A stretch of DNA of 33,476 nucleotides from Clostridiales bacterium (GTDB taxonomy: Bacteria; Bacillota; Clostridia; Oscillospirales; Oscillospiraceae): assembly GCA_014799475.1 (NCBI GenBank), contig JAAVHX010000010.1, forward strand, positions 16,222-49,697, in the 5' to 3' direction. Made by a program: the position numbers and the translations under genes. Positions 17,565 to 23,668 of this stretch are shown here, one piece after another. The notes below the pieces were generated by a model. That model made no database searches, was not told where the DNA came from, and worked only from the letters and a program-made list of their open reading frames with translations. How positions within the stretch are numbered: the stretch's first letter is position 1; the number at the start of each line of letters is the position of its first letter.

Positions 17565-18478
17565 TTTGTGGTTCCTCCTTTTTCTTCCGCCAGCTCCACC
17601 AGCTTCCTCATCCGGTGGTTGAACGCCGACTTACTCACTGGGGGGGCACAAAGCGCCCCCAGCTGGCCCAGGTTCAGCTCCGGGTTCTCCAGCCGCAGCC
17701 GCGCCGCCTCCCGGAGCTTGTCCGGCAGGACATCCAGCCGCCCGGACTCCTGTAAGCGCTCGATGGCGGCCAGCTGCTCCCTTGCCGCCGCCACCGTCTT
17801 GTCCAGATTGGCGCTGTCGCAGTTCACCTGGCGGTTCACGCTGCCCCGAATATCCCGCTCGATCTTGGCGGACATCACCGCCATGGCGGACACCGGCGCG
17901 CCCAAATAGGTCAAAAAGTCCTCGATATGGTCGGACTGCTTAAAATAAATCACATGGTTCCCCTTGCGGTCGGTCTCCTTGGGTTCAAAGCCCGCCTCCC
18001 GCAGCAGGGCGGGCAGCTCCCGCCCCACATGATAGTGGGAGGTGGCCAGCTCCAAGTGATACCCCTTCATGGGATCGGTCACCGAGCCCCCCGCCAAAAA
18101 CGCCCCCCGGAGAAAGGCGGTGCGGCAGTGCTCCTCCTCCAGCATGGCCAGATTGATGTGCAGGGACACCGCGCCGTCCCACTCCAGATCAAAGGCGTCA
18201 AAAATTGCCTTCAATTTTGCCGGACTTTCGATCAGGAACGCGCCCTTCCCCTCCCCCGGCTCGGGGGTCTGGTCAAAGGACACCTTAAACGCCTTGCGGA
18301 ACAGCATGGGGAGCCGCTCCTTCAGCGCCGGACTCTCCGTGACGATCCGGGCCTGACGGGGGTGGAACGCGCCGCAGAACAGCAGCACGCCGTAGGCCTC
18401 CGCCTGGGCGCAGCACCGGCGGCTCACGGCCGGGCGGCAAAGCTCTTGTTTCACGTCGCCGGAAAAGGCCACGGCCAT
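17561..18478 (-). CDS. whiA: DNA-binding protein WhiA
   Basis: WhiA is a conserved Gram-positive regulator, needed for sporulation in Streptomyces and linked to cell division and chromosome segregation in Bacillus. The 305-residue protein has the degenerate homing-endonuclease-like N-terminal region (FSGDVKQELCRP, CCAQAEAYGVLLFCGAF) and the C-terminal helix-turn-helix with NRQVNCDSANLDKTV and NLGQLGALCAPPVSKSAFNHRMRKL. Start ATG 18478 has AAGGGGTG directly upstream. It follows yvcK by ten bases, as in the classic rapZ-yvcK-whiA cluster, and overlaps the next gene by four bases. In Bacillus the next gene is usually crh; here no crh-like gene is present. Identification is firm. Confidence 0.96.
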   Translation of the reverse strand: MAVAFSGDVKQELCRPAVSRRCCAQAEAYGVLLFCGAFHPRQARIVTESPALKERLPMLFRKAFKVSFDQTPEPGEGKGAFLIESPAKLKAIFDAFDLEWDGAVSLHINLAMLEEEHCRTAFLRGAFLAGGSVTDPMKGYHLELATSHYHVGRELPALLREAGFEPKETDRKGNHVIYFKQSDHIEDFLTYLGAPVSAMAVMSAKIERDIRGSVNRQVNCDSANLDKTVAAAREQLAAIERLQESGRLDVLPDKLREAARLRLENPELNLGQLGALCAPPVSKSAFNHRMRKLVELAEEKGGTTK

Positions 18479-18488
18479 TCACCCCTTG

Positions 18489-19493
18489 TCAAAAAATCTT
18501 GGTATCGGCCCGCTGCTGATACAGTTCCACCACCGCCTGGGCCACCTTCACGCCCGAGTGGCGGGCATAGCCGCAGTCCATGTCCATCAGGGGACGGTAG
18601 ACCACCTCCGCCCCCAGCAGCTCCACCTCCCGGCGATCCACCCGCATGGGCTCCGCGTCCTCGGCGGAGTAGCGCTCCAGCAGCTCCCGGCTGATGGGGT
18701 CGGAATTGCACAGGCACAGATCCACCAGCCCCGGCCCGCCGTGCTCCAGCAGGGCGGATACGTGATCCTGGGCGGTCATGCCCTCCGTCTCCCCGTCCTG
18801 GGTCATGATATTGCACACGTAAATCTTCAGCGCCGGGCTGTCCGCGATGGCCTCGGAGATGCCGTCCACCAGCAGATTGGGGATGACGCTGGTGTACAGG
18901 CTCCCCGGCCCCAACAGAATGACCTCCGCCTGGCGGATGGCGTCCAGCGCGGCGGGCAGGGCGGGGGTATGCTCCGGCAGCAGGCGGACGTGGTGGATGC
19001 GGCAGTTCTGCTCCTTTTTGGCGGCGGAAATTTTGGACTCCCCCCGCACGCTGGAGCCGTTTTCAAAGCTGGCCTCCAATTGCACATTGGCATTTGTCAC
19101 AGGCAGGATACGCCCGGTGATCGCCAGCACCTCACTCATCCGGGCCACCGCCTGGTCGAAGGAATCGCACACGCCGTCCAGCGCCGCCAGCAGCAGATTG
19201 CCGAACGCCTGCCCCGCCAGCCGCCCGTCCGGGAACCGATAGGCCAGCAGCTGCTGCATCAGGGATTCTGTGTCCGCCAGCGCCTCCATACAGTTGCGGA
19301 TGTCGCCGGGAGGGGGCATCCCCAGATCCTCCCGCAGCATCCCGGAGCCGCCGCCGTCGTCCGCCACGGTGACGATGGCGGTCAAATCGTCGGTATATAG
19401 CTTCAATCCTCTCAGAATGGCGGACAGGCCGTGCCCGCCGCCCAGGGCCACAATGGCAGGCCCCTTATGCCGTCTCAGCTCCCCCATGCTCAT
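18489..19493 (-). CDS. yvcK: YvcK/CofD-like gluconeogenesis and morphology factor
   Basis: YvcK binds UDP-sugars and in Bacillus supports growth on gluconeogenic carbon sources and peptidoglycan synthesis; it is a reported PrkC substrate in some Firmicutes. The 334-residue protein has the family opening VALGGGHGLSAILRGLK, then VTVADDGGGSGMLRE and GDIRNCMEALA, and LLGPGSLYTSVIPNLLV later on. I chose ATG 19493, which overlaps the rapZ stop as ATGA; ATG 19487 is an alternative with better spacing from GAGGG. The longer frame to 19556 only reads through rapZ. Its place between rapZ and whiA matches other Firmicutes. Presence of prkC in the same window makes the known PrkC-YvcK link worth noting. 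Confidence 0.95.
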   Translation of the reverse strand: MSMGELRRHKGPAIVALGGGHGLSAILRGLKLYTDDLTAIVTVADDGGGSGMLREDLGMPPPGDIRNCMEALADTESLMQQLLAYRFPDGRLAGQAFGNLLLAALDGVCDSFDQAVARMSEVLAITGRILPVTNANVQLEASFENGSSVRGESKISAAKKEQNCRIHHVRLLPEHTPALPAALDAIRQAEVILLGPGSLYTSVIPNLLVDGISEAIADSPALKIYVCNIMTQDGETEGMTAQDHVSALLEHGGPGLVDLCLCNSDPISRELLERYSAEDAEPMRVDRREVELLGAEVVYRPLMDMDCGYARHSGVKVAQAVVELYQQRADTKIF

Positions 19494-20353
19494 GCCCTCG
19501 TCATGTCCCGGTGGGTTTCGCCGGCGGCGTAGCCCAGGCCCTGGATGTACTCGCACAGCGCGCGGGTCACCGCCACCGAGCGGTGCCGCCCACCGGTACA
19601 GCCCACGGCGATGACCAGGGCGCTCTTGCCCTCCTCCACAAAGTGAGGCAGCAGAAAATCCATCAGCCGGCGCAGATGCTCCATCAGCTCCTGGGCGGTG
19701 GGGCTGCCGAACACATAGTCCGCCACGCCCTGGTCCAGCCCGGTCTGGGGCCGCAGCTCCTCCACATAGAAGGGGTTGGGCAGGAAACGCACGTCAAACA
19801 CCAGATCGGCCTCCAGGGGCAGGCCGTACTTGAAGCCGAAGGAGGTGACGGTAACGCTCATCTCACTCACGCTCTTGCGGTTGGAGGCAAACATATCCAG
19901 CACCTGGCCCCGGAGCTTGCGCACCGGCAGCGAGGTGGTGGTGATGACGTAATCCGCGTGGGCCCGCACCGGCTCCATGGCCGCCCGCTCCCGCTCCACC
20001 GCCTGGGACAGGCTGCCCGTCTCCCCCATGAGGGGATGGCCGCGGCGGGTCTCCTTGTAGCGCTTGATAATGGTGGCGTCGTCCGCGTCCACAAACAGCA
20101 CCTTGTGCTGGAACTTCATGGTCTTGAGGGCGTCCATCGCCTCAAACAGGCCATCGAAGTTCTCGCCGCCCCGGATGTCGCACACCATGGCCACCCGCTC
20201 ATAGGAGCCGGTGCCGGCCAGACATACCTCGGCGAACTTGGGGATGAGCACCGGGGGCAGATTGTCCACGCAGAAAAAGCCGCTGTCCTCCAAAATGGAC
20301 ATGACGGTGGACTTGCCCGCCCCGGACAGCCCCGACACGATCAGAAATTCCAT
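19490..20353 (-). CDS. rapZ: RapZ/YvcJ nucleotide-binding protein
   Basis: RapZ family proteins bind nucleotides; in E. coli RapZ guides decay of the GlmZ RNA to control amino-sugar synthesis, while in Bacillus the homologue YvcJ is a GTPase affecting competence. The 287-residue protein has the Walker A motif GLSGAGKST near the N terminus, FFCVDNLPP, and the C-terminal signature GCTGGRHRSVAVTRAL. The start is ATG 20353, with GGAGGGAG upstream; the longer frame in this phase is a read-through of murB. Its start overlaps the murB stop by 13 bases and its stop overlaps the yvcK start by four, so translation of the three is probably coupled. Whether it works on RNA in this organism is not known. 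Confidence 0.96.
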   Translation of the reverse strand: MEFLIVSGLSGAGKSTVMSILEDSGFFCVDNLPPVLIPKFAEVCLAGTGSYERVAMVCDIRGGENFDGLFEAMDALKTMKFQHKVLFVDADDATIIKRYKETRRGHPLMGETGSLSQAVERERAAMEPVRAHADYVITTTSLPVRKLRGQVLDMFASNRKSVSEMSVTVTSFGFKYGLPLEADLVFDVRFLPNPFYVEELRPQTGLDQGVADYVFGSPTAQELMEHLRRLMDFLLPHFVEEGKSALVIAVGCTGGRHRSVAVTRALCEYIQGLGYAAGETHRDMTRA

Positions 20354-21288
20354 GTATCTCCCTCCATTCCCAGGTAACGCACCTCGGGCTCCAGGGTGAC
20401 CCCCGTCTCCCGGAACACCCGCTCCCGCACCTGGGCCATCAATTCTATAATATCGCGGCAGCTCGCCCCGCCCTTGTTGACGATAAAGCCCGCGTGCTTC
20501 TCCGACACTTGGGCCCCGCCCACTGTGAGCCCCTTCAGCCCGCACCCGTCGATGAGGGCGGCGGCATAGACCGGCTGTCCGTCCACCGCCGGGGGCCGCT
20601 TGAAGGTAGACCCAGCGCTGGGGTACTCCAGGGGCTGCTTGCTCCGCCGCTTCTCCGCCAGATCCTCCATCCTCGCCCGGATAGTGGTGGGATCATCCTT
20701 GTCCAAAATGAATACCGCCTCTAAAATGAGGTGCTGTCCATCCAAAAAAGCGCTGTGGCGATAGGAAAAATCGCATTCCTCGTTCCGAAACACCTCAAAG
20801 CGGCCATCATAGCCCAACGTGTGTACCTGATGGAGGACCTGGGATATTTCCCCGCCGTAAGCCCCAGCATTCATGACAACGGCGCCCCCCACCGTTCCGG
20901 GAATGCCCGCCGCCCATTCCAGCCCGGTGAGGCCGTGCTCCAGCGCAAGGTTTGCGGCTCGGGAGAGGAGCATCCCGCCCCCCACCATCAGCTCATTGGT
21001 GTAGACTTCTCCCTTGCTGTATGTTTCACCCAGCTTTACCACAAGACCGTCATAACCATCGTCGGACACCAGCAGATTGGAGCCGTTGCCCAGAAAAAGG
21101 GGGACTACATTCCAGTGAAAGGCGGTCTCTATGACCGCTTTGAGTTCTTCCCCCCTGGGCAGGGCCATCAGGGGCACCGGCCCGCCCACCTTGAAGGTGG
21201 TGTGGCGGCTCATGGGCTCATCCCGCCGCAGCTCCAGGGACGGGGCGGCGGCGCGCAGACGGTCATACAGGGCATTCCAGTTTGTCAT
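20341..21288 (-). CDS. murB: UDP-N-acetylenolpyruvoylglucosamine reductase MurB
   Basis: MurB reduces UDP-GlcNAc-enolpyruvate to UDP-MurNAc with NADPH and FAD, a committed step in peptidoglycan precursor synthesis in the cytoplasm. The 315-residue protein has HTTFKVGGP, the FAD-binding LGNGSNLLVSDDG, the run GLTGLEWAAGIPGTVGGAV, the catalytic-loop YPSAGSTFKRP containing the proton-donating Ser, and the final Glu of LEPEVRYLG. Start ATG 21288 has GAGGAG upstream. It is the first gene of a long minus-strand string (murB, rapZ, yvcK, whiA, unknown, dnaE, cls) and a promoter lies about 40 bases upstream. Identification is certain. Confidence 0.97.
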   Translation of the reverse strand: MTNWNALYDRLRAAAPSLELRRDEPMSRHTTFKVGGPVPLMALPRGEELKAVIETAFHWNVVPLFLGNGSNLLVSDDGYDGLVVKLGETYSKGEVYTNELMVGGGMLLSRAANLALEHGLTGLEWAAGIPGTVGGAVVMNAGAYGGEISQVLHQVHTLGYDGRFEVFRNEECDFSYRHSAFLDGQHLILEAVFILDKDDPTTIRARMEDLAEKRRSKQPLEYPSAGSTFKRPPAVDGQPVYAAALIDGCGLKGLTVGGAQVSEKHAGFIVNKGGASCRDIIELMAQVRERVFRETGVTLEPEVRYLGMEGDTWNF

Positions 21289-21324
21289 AGGAGCCTCCTC
21301 ACGGGCGTAATCATGATTGCCGTT

Positions 21325-21353
21325 ATTTTACCACGTTTTTCTTGGGATGAGAA
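21325..21353 (-). promoter_or_regulatory. Promoter of the murB-rapZ-yvcK-whiA string
   Basis: On the minus strand TTCTCA (21348-21353) and TAAAAT (21325-21330) are 17 bases apart, and TGG precedes the -10, giving an extended -10. The predicted start near 21318 leaves a leader of about 30 bases before murB. Confidence 0.65.
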
Positions 21354-21361
21354 TAGCTTCA

Positions 21362-21401
21362 CAAAAATTTAAGGAGCGGAGCGGGTGATCCGCTCCGCTC
21401 C
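21362..21401 (-). terminator. Intrinsic terminator after the cysteine-rich gene
   Basis: A perfect 12-base stem (21390-21401 with 21373-21384) and five-base loop are followed on the minus strand by TTAAATTTTTGT. It lies 15 bases after the stop of the cysteine-rich gene and separates it from the murB promoter. Confidence 0.85.
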
Positions 21402-21416
21402 AATTGTCTCGAACCC

Positions 21417-22247
21417 TCAACAGCAGCAGTTCTTGGTCTCCTGGTAGCCCTCCGGGGGCGCGATGGTGTTGGGCGGGAAGAACTCCTCCGTGGGGAACTG
21501 CACCTGGCGGAAGATGGAGCAGGGGTCCTCCTCGCCGCTGCCGGTGCACTCCTTGCTGGGCATGCAGTAGTCGTAGGCGGGGATGAGCAGCTGGCTGTCC
21601 CGCTCCAGGCGGATGATGGAGAACTGGCCCAGAGTAACGTACACCCGCCGGCCCTCGCCCCCCATGTTCAGCTCGCCGGGGAAGCAGCCCGCGATGCCTG
21701 CGGGCACCTCGGCCCCGTCCCCGCAGGAGCACCCGGTTGCCTCGCAGGGGTCGGACAGGCGCATACTCAGGATGATGGGATCCACAGAGTTCACCACCGC
21801 GATGGGCAGGTTAGTGCTCATCAGGTTCTGCTCATCCAGGTCCTTCGCCCTGCTGTTGGAGGAGAACACCTTGGCGCTGCCCTCGCTGCCGAACAGGATG
21901 GCCCGCTTGTCGAACACCGCCAGCCCGCAGATGGACACCGGCCGGGCCGCGCCCACAAAGGCATCGGCGGTCACCCGGTAGAAGTAGCGCACGTCTACGG
22001 TGAAGTAGCCCCGGTTGAAGCCCACGGGCTCCACGTCGATGTAAGCGTACAGCAGCTCGGCCTGCCCGGCCTTCAGACTGATGGCCCGGTCGATGACGGC
22101 CTGAGAGCTGACAGTGGGATAGAGCCGCAGGTCTTCCACGCAGTCCTTATCGCGGCAGCTGTCAAAAATCTTTCGGGTGTGGATGCACACGGCCTCGCGG
22201 ATACCGGCGGCATCGGCGATGGGGCCCGGCTCAATGAATTCAGCCAT
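21417..22247 (-). CDS. Cysteine-rich conserved clostridial protein, function unknown
   Basis: No named family is recognised, though from memory similar proteins with a DSC.DKDC.EDLR block occur in other Clostridia (unverified). The 276-residue protein has no signal peptide or membrane helix. It has 14 cysteines in clusters: VCIHTRKIFDSCRDKDC near the N terminus, DPCEATGCSCGD in the middle, YDYCMPSKEC later, and it ends in NCCC. The centre is beta-like with the motif VEPVGFNRGYFTVDVRYFY. I chose ATG 22247 because GGGAGGTA lies upstream; the longer frame runs through the promoter region. A CATACAAT box at 22307-22314 resembles sporulation promoters and a terminator follows, so it is a single-gene unit. 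A spore-coat-like role fits the cysteine content and promoter but is inference. Confidence 0.82.
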   Translation of the reverse strand: MAEFIEPGPIADAAGIREAVCIHTRKIFDSCRDKDCVEDLRLYPTVSSQAVIDRAISLKAGQAELLYAYIDVEPVGFNRGYFTVDVRYFYRVTADAFVGAARPVSICGLAVFDKRAILFGSEGSAKVFSSNSRAKDLDEQNLMSTNLPIAVVNSVDPIILSMRLSDPCEATGCSCGDGAEVPAGIAGCFPGELNMGGEGRRVYVTLGQFSIIRLERDSQLLIPAYDYCMPSKECTGSGEEDPCSIFRQVQFPTEEFFPPNTIAPPEGYQETKNCCC

Positions 22248-22306
22248 ATTTGTACCTCCCGATGGTTGATGGGTCGGGGCAGATATGGCGCGCCCCTTCC
22301 ACTCCC

Positions 22307-22333
22307 ATTGTATGCGGGGGCCGGAAAGCGGTG
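22307..22333 (-). promoter_or_regulatory. Sporulation-type promoter of the cysteine-rich gene
   Basis: The minus strand reads CATACAAT at 22307-22314, matching the -10 form used by mother-cell sigma factors E and K. CAC lies 16 bases upstream (22331-22333), in keeping with the loose sigma-K -35. Predicted start is near 22300, about 53 bases before the ATG. The -35 is weak, so the call depends on the -10. Confidence 0.45.
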
Positions 22334-22365
22334 CCCGGGCTAGGGCCGCCAAAGGCGGCCTCACG

Positions 22366-22442
22366 CCGGCACCCTGCCGGCTGCCCCAGGGGCATCATTC
22401 GGCCACGCCGAACGACCGCCCCGGCACCCTGCCGGCTGCCCC
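22366..22442. repeat. Exact 22-base direct repeat, two copies 55 bases apart
   Basis: Copies at 22366-22387 and 22421-22442 are identical. Each contains its own small inverted repeat (CCGGC / GCCGG around five bases). Between them lies a TTCGGC / GCCGAA hairpin. This resembles a dispersed extragenic repeat of the REP/BIME kind, but other copies lie outside the window if they exist. Confidence 0.75.
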
Positions 22443-22452
22443 GGTGAAACGG

Positions 22453-22490
22453 CGGCGGGCCTTGAAAACCAAAGCTTTCAAGGCCCGCCG
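22453..22490. repeat. Strong 15-bp hairpin
   Basis: Bases 22453-22467 pair perfectly with 22476-22490 around an eight-base loop. No T run follows on either strand, so it is not a standard terminator. It lies 46 bases beyond the spoVM stop and could still end or protect that transcript, or belong to the neighbouring repeat element. Confidence 0.65.
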
Positions 22491-22535
22491 GCTTTGCTCT
22501 GCGCGTCAGGGGGGATCAGACGCCAAAACCACGAA

Positions 22536-22610
22536 TCAGGAATCCATGTGGAATATCTTGCGCATCAGGCCGCACAGCGCCTTGGGAAACTTCACCACGA
22601 CCACCCGCAT
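22536..22610 (-). CDS. spoVM: SpoVM, 24-residue sporulation protein
   Basis: SpoVM is a tiny amphipathic helix made in the mother cell. It sits on the curved forespore membrane, anchors the SpoIVA coat base layer, and is linked to the FtsH protease. This 24-codon frame begins MRVVVVKFPKALCGLMRK. It keeps the key Pro9 followed by Lys10, and Gly14 and Arg17 align with the Bacillus protein, which has 26 residues. ATG 22610 is preceded by GGGAGAGGGGG (22619-22629) with eight bases between. In Bacillus spoVM lies just downstream of prpC-prkC-rsgA, exactly the order here. A CATATGCT box upstream fits a mother-cell promoter. The gene is too short for usual gene-calling limits. I am confident from sequence plus gene order. 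Confidence 0.9.
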   Translation of the reverse strand: MRVVVVKFPKALCGLMRKIFHMDS

Positions 22611-22647
22611 GATAACAACCCCCTCTCCCGCTGCCGAATGATATACC

Positions 22648-22675
22648 AGCATATGTGGAAGAAGGCTGTCCTGTT
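22648..22675 (-). promoter_or_regulatory. Sporulation-type promoter of spoVM
   Basis: The minus strand has AACA (22672-22675), 16 bases, then CATATGCT (22648-22655), which fits a mAC(m)-N16-CATA-N3-T mother-cell (sigma K / sigma E-like) pattern. The predicted start near 22641 leaves a leader of about 30 bases. In Bacillus spoVM is transcribed with sigma E. Confidence 0.45.
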
Positions 22676-22737
22676 CACGCAATTTCCGGGAAAATTTTCA
22701 AAGAAAAAGCGCAAAACAAAATATGCCCCTGAATCGT

Positions 22738-22771
22738 GAACGCCCCTCCGAAACTGCTCGGAGGGGCGTTC
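22738..22771 (-). terminator. Hairpin after rsgA, probable terminator
   Basis: A perfect 14-base stem (22758-22771 with 22738-22751) with a six-base loop starts five bases after the rsgA stop. No immediate T run follows on the minus strand; T-rich sequence begins about 15 bases later. It probably ends or protects the long housekeeping transcript before spoVM. Confidence 0.6.
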
Positions 22772-22776
22772 CCATC

Positions 22777-23664
22777 TTATTTACTTTTCATCCGTTCCCA
22801 GTCCGGGATCTCCTTTGCCTGCTCATAGAGGCGGACGTAGCTTGCGTGGCGGCTGGGGGCGATCCGCCCTTCGGCCAGCGCCTCCCGAACGGCGCAGCCC
22901 CGCTCCTTCACATGGGCGCAGCCCTGGAAGCGGCACTGGTCCAGATAGGGGGCAAACTCCCGGAAGGTCGCGGCCAGACCCTCCTTGGGGATGGCCTCCA
23001 TCTGCTCCACGTCAAAGGAGGAGAATCCGGGCGTATCCGCCACCAGCCCTTCGGCCACGGGGAACAGCTCCACATGGCGGGTGGTGTGGCGTCCCCGCCC
23101 CAGCTTTTCGCTGACCTCCCCCACCCGGAGAGAGAACCCGGGCTGAAGAGAATTGAGGATGCTGGACTTGCCCACCCCGGAATTTCCGGTGAAGGCGGAC
23201 ACCTTTCCCGCGATGGCGGCGGCCAGGGTATCCATCCCCTCCCCCGTCTGGGCGCTCACCTGGAGGGTGGCGAAGCCCGCGGCGCGGTAAAGCTCCGCCA
23301 GGGCGTCCATCCGCACCAGATCGCACTTGTTGAACACGATGAGCGGCTCGCAGCCCTTCCACTCCGCCATGGCCGCCATGCGGTCGATGAGAAACGGGTC
23401 GGTCACCGGGATGGCCCCGGAGCACACGATGACCAGTTGGTCGATGTTGGCTACCGCCGGACGGCTGAACTGGTTTTTTCGGGGCAGGATGGCGTCCACC
23501 ATGCCCGTGCCATCGTCCAGGCTTGTGATCTCCACCCGGTCGCCCACCAGGGGCGTGGCTCTCTGGTGGCGGAGCTTCCCCCGGCCCCGGCAGGGGACGG
23601 GCTCTCCCGCCCCCGTATCCACGTAGTAAAACCCGCTGAGGGCCTTGACGATCTGTCCCGTCAT
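22777..23664 (-). CDS. rsgA: Ribosome small-subunit assembly GTPase RsgA
   Basis: RsgA is a circularly permuted GTPase that helps late 30S subunit maturation. The 295-residue protein has an N-terminal OB fold, then the permuted GTPase motifs in order: VFNKCDL (G4), GNSGVGKSS (G1) and ADTPGFSSF (G3). The C-terminal zinc site reads CRFQGCAHVKERGC. I chose ATG 23664, four bases past the prkC stop; a TTG at 23679 inside prkC is possible, but neither has a clear ribosome site, so translation probably depends on prkC. Placement after prpC and prkC is conserved in Firmicutes, and PrkC phosphorylation of this GTPase has been reported in Bacillus. It is the last gene before the hairpin at 22738-22771. 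Confidence 0.95.
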   Translation of the reverse strand: MTGQIVKALSGFYYVDTGAGEPVPCRGRGKLRHQRATPLVGDRVEITSLDDGTGMVDAILPRKNQFSRPAVANIDQLVIVCSGAIPVTDPFLIDRMAAMAEWKGCEPLIVFNKCDLVRMDALAELYRAAGFATLQVSAQTGEGMDTLAAAIAGKVSAFTGNSGVGKSSILNSLQPGFSLRVGEVSEKLGRGRHTTRHVELFPVAEGLVADTPGFSSFDVEQMEAIPKEGLAATFREFAPYLDQCRFQGCAHVKERGCAVREALAEGRIAPSRHASYVRLYEQAKEIPDWERMKSK

Positions 23665-23668
23665 ACCG

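Larger units (their letters stand above)
22248..22535. other. Non-coding region with direct repeats and hairpins
   Basis: These 288 bases between the cysteine-rich gene and spoVM carry no convincing gene. They hold the ribosome site and promoter of the cysteine-rich gene, a small hairpin at 22344-22360, two exact 22-base direct repeats (22366-22387 and 22421-22442), a hairpin at 22398-22412 between them, and a strong hairpin at 22453-22490. Confidence 0.7.

Noticed and set aside
22366-22442. Possible CRISPR array from the direct repeat
   Set aside because: Only two copies, with one GC-rich spacer of 33 bases that itself forms a hairpin, and no cas genes nearby.
22494-22739. 81-codon plus-strand frame across the spoVM gap
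   Set aside because: It is antisense to spoVM and runs into the rsgA hairpin; it has no ribosome site or family features.
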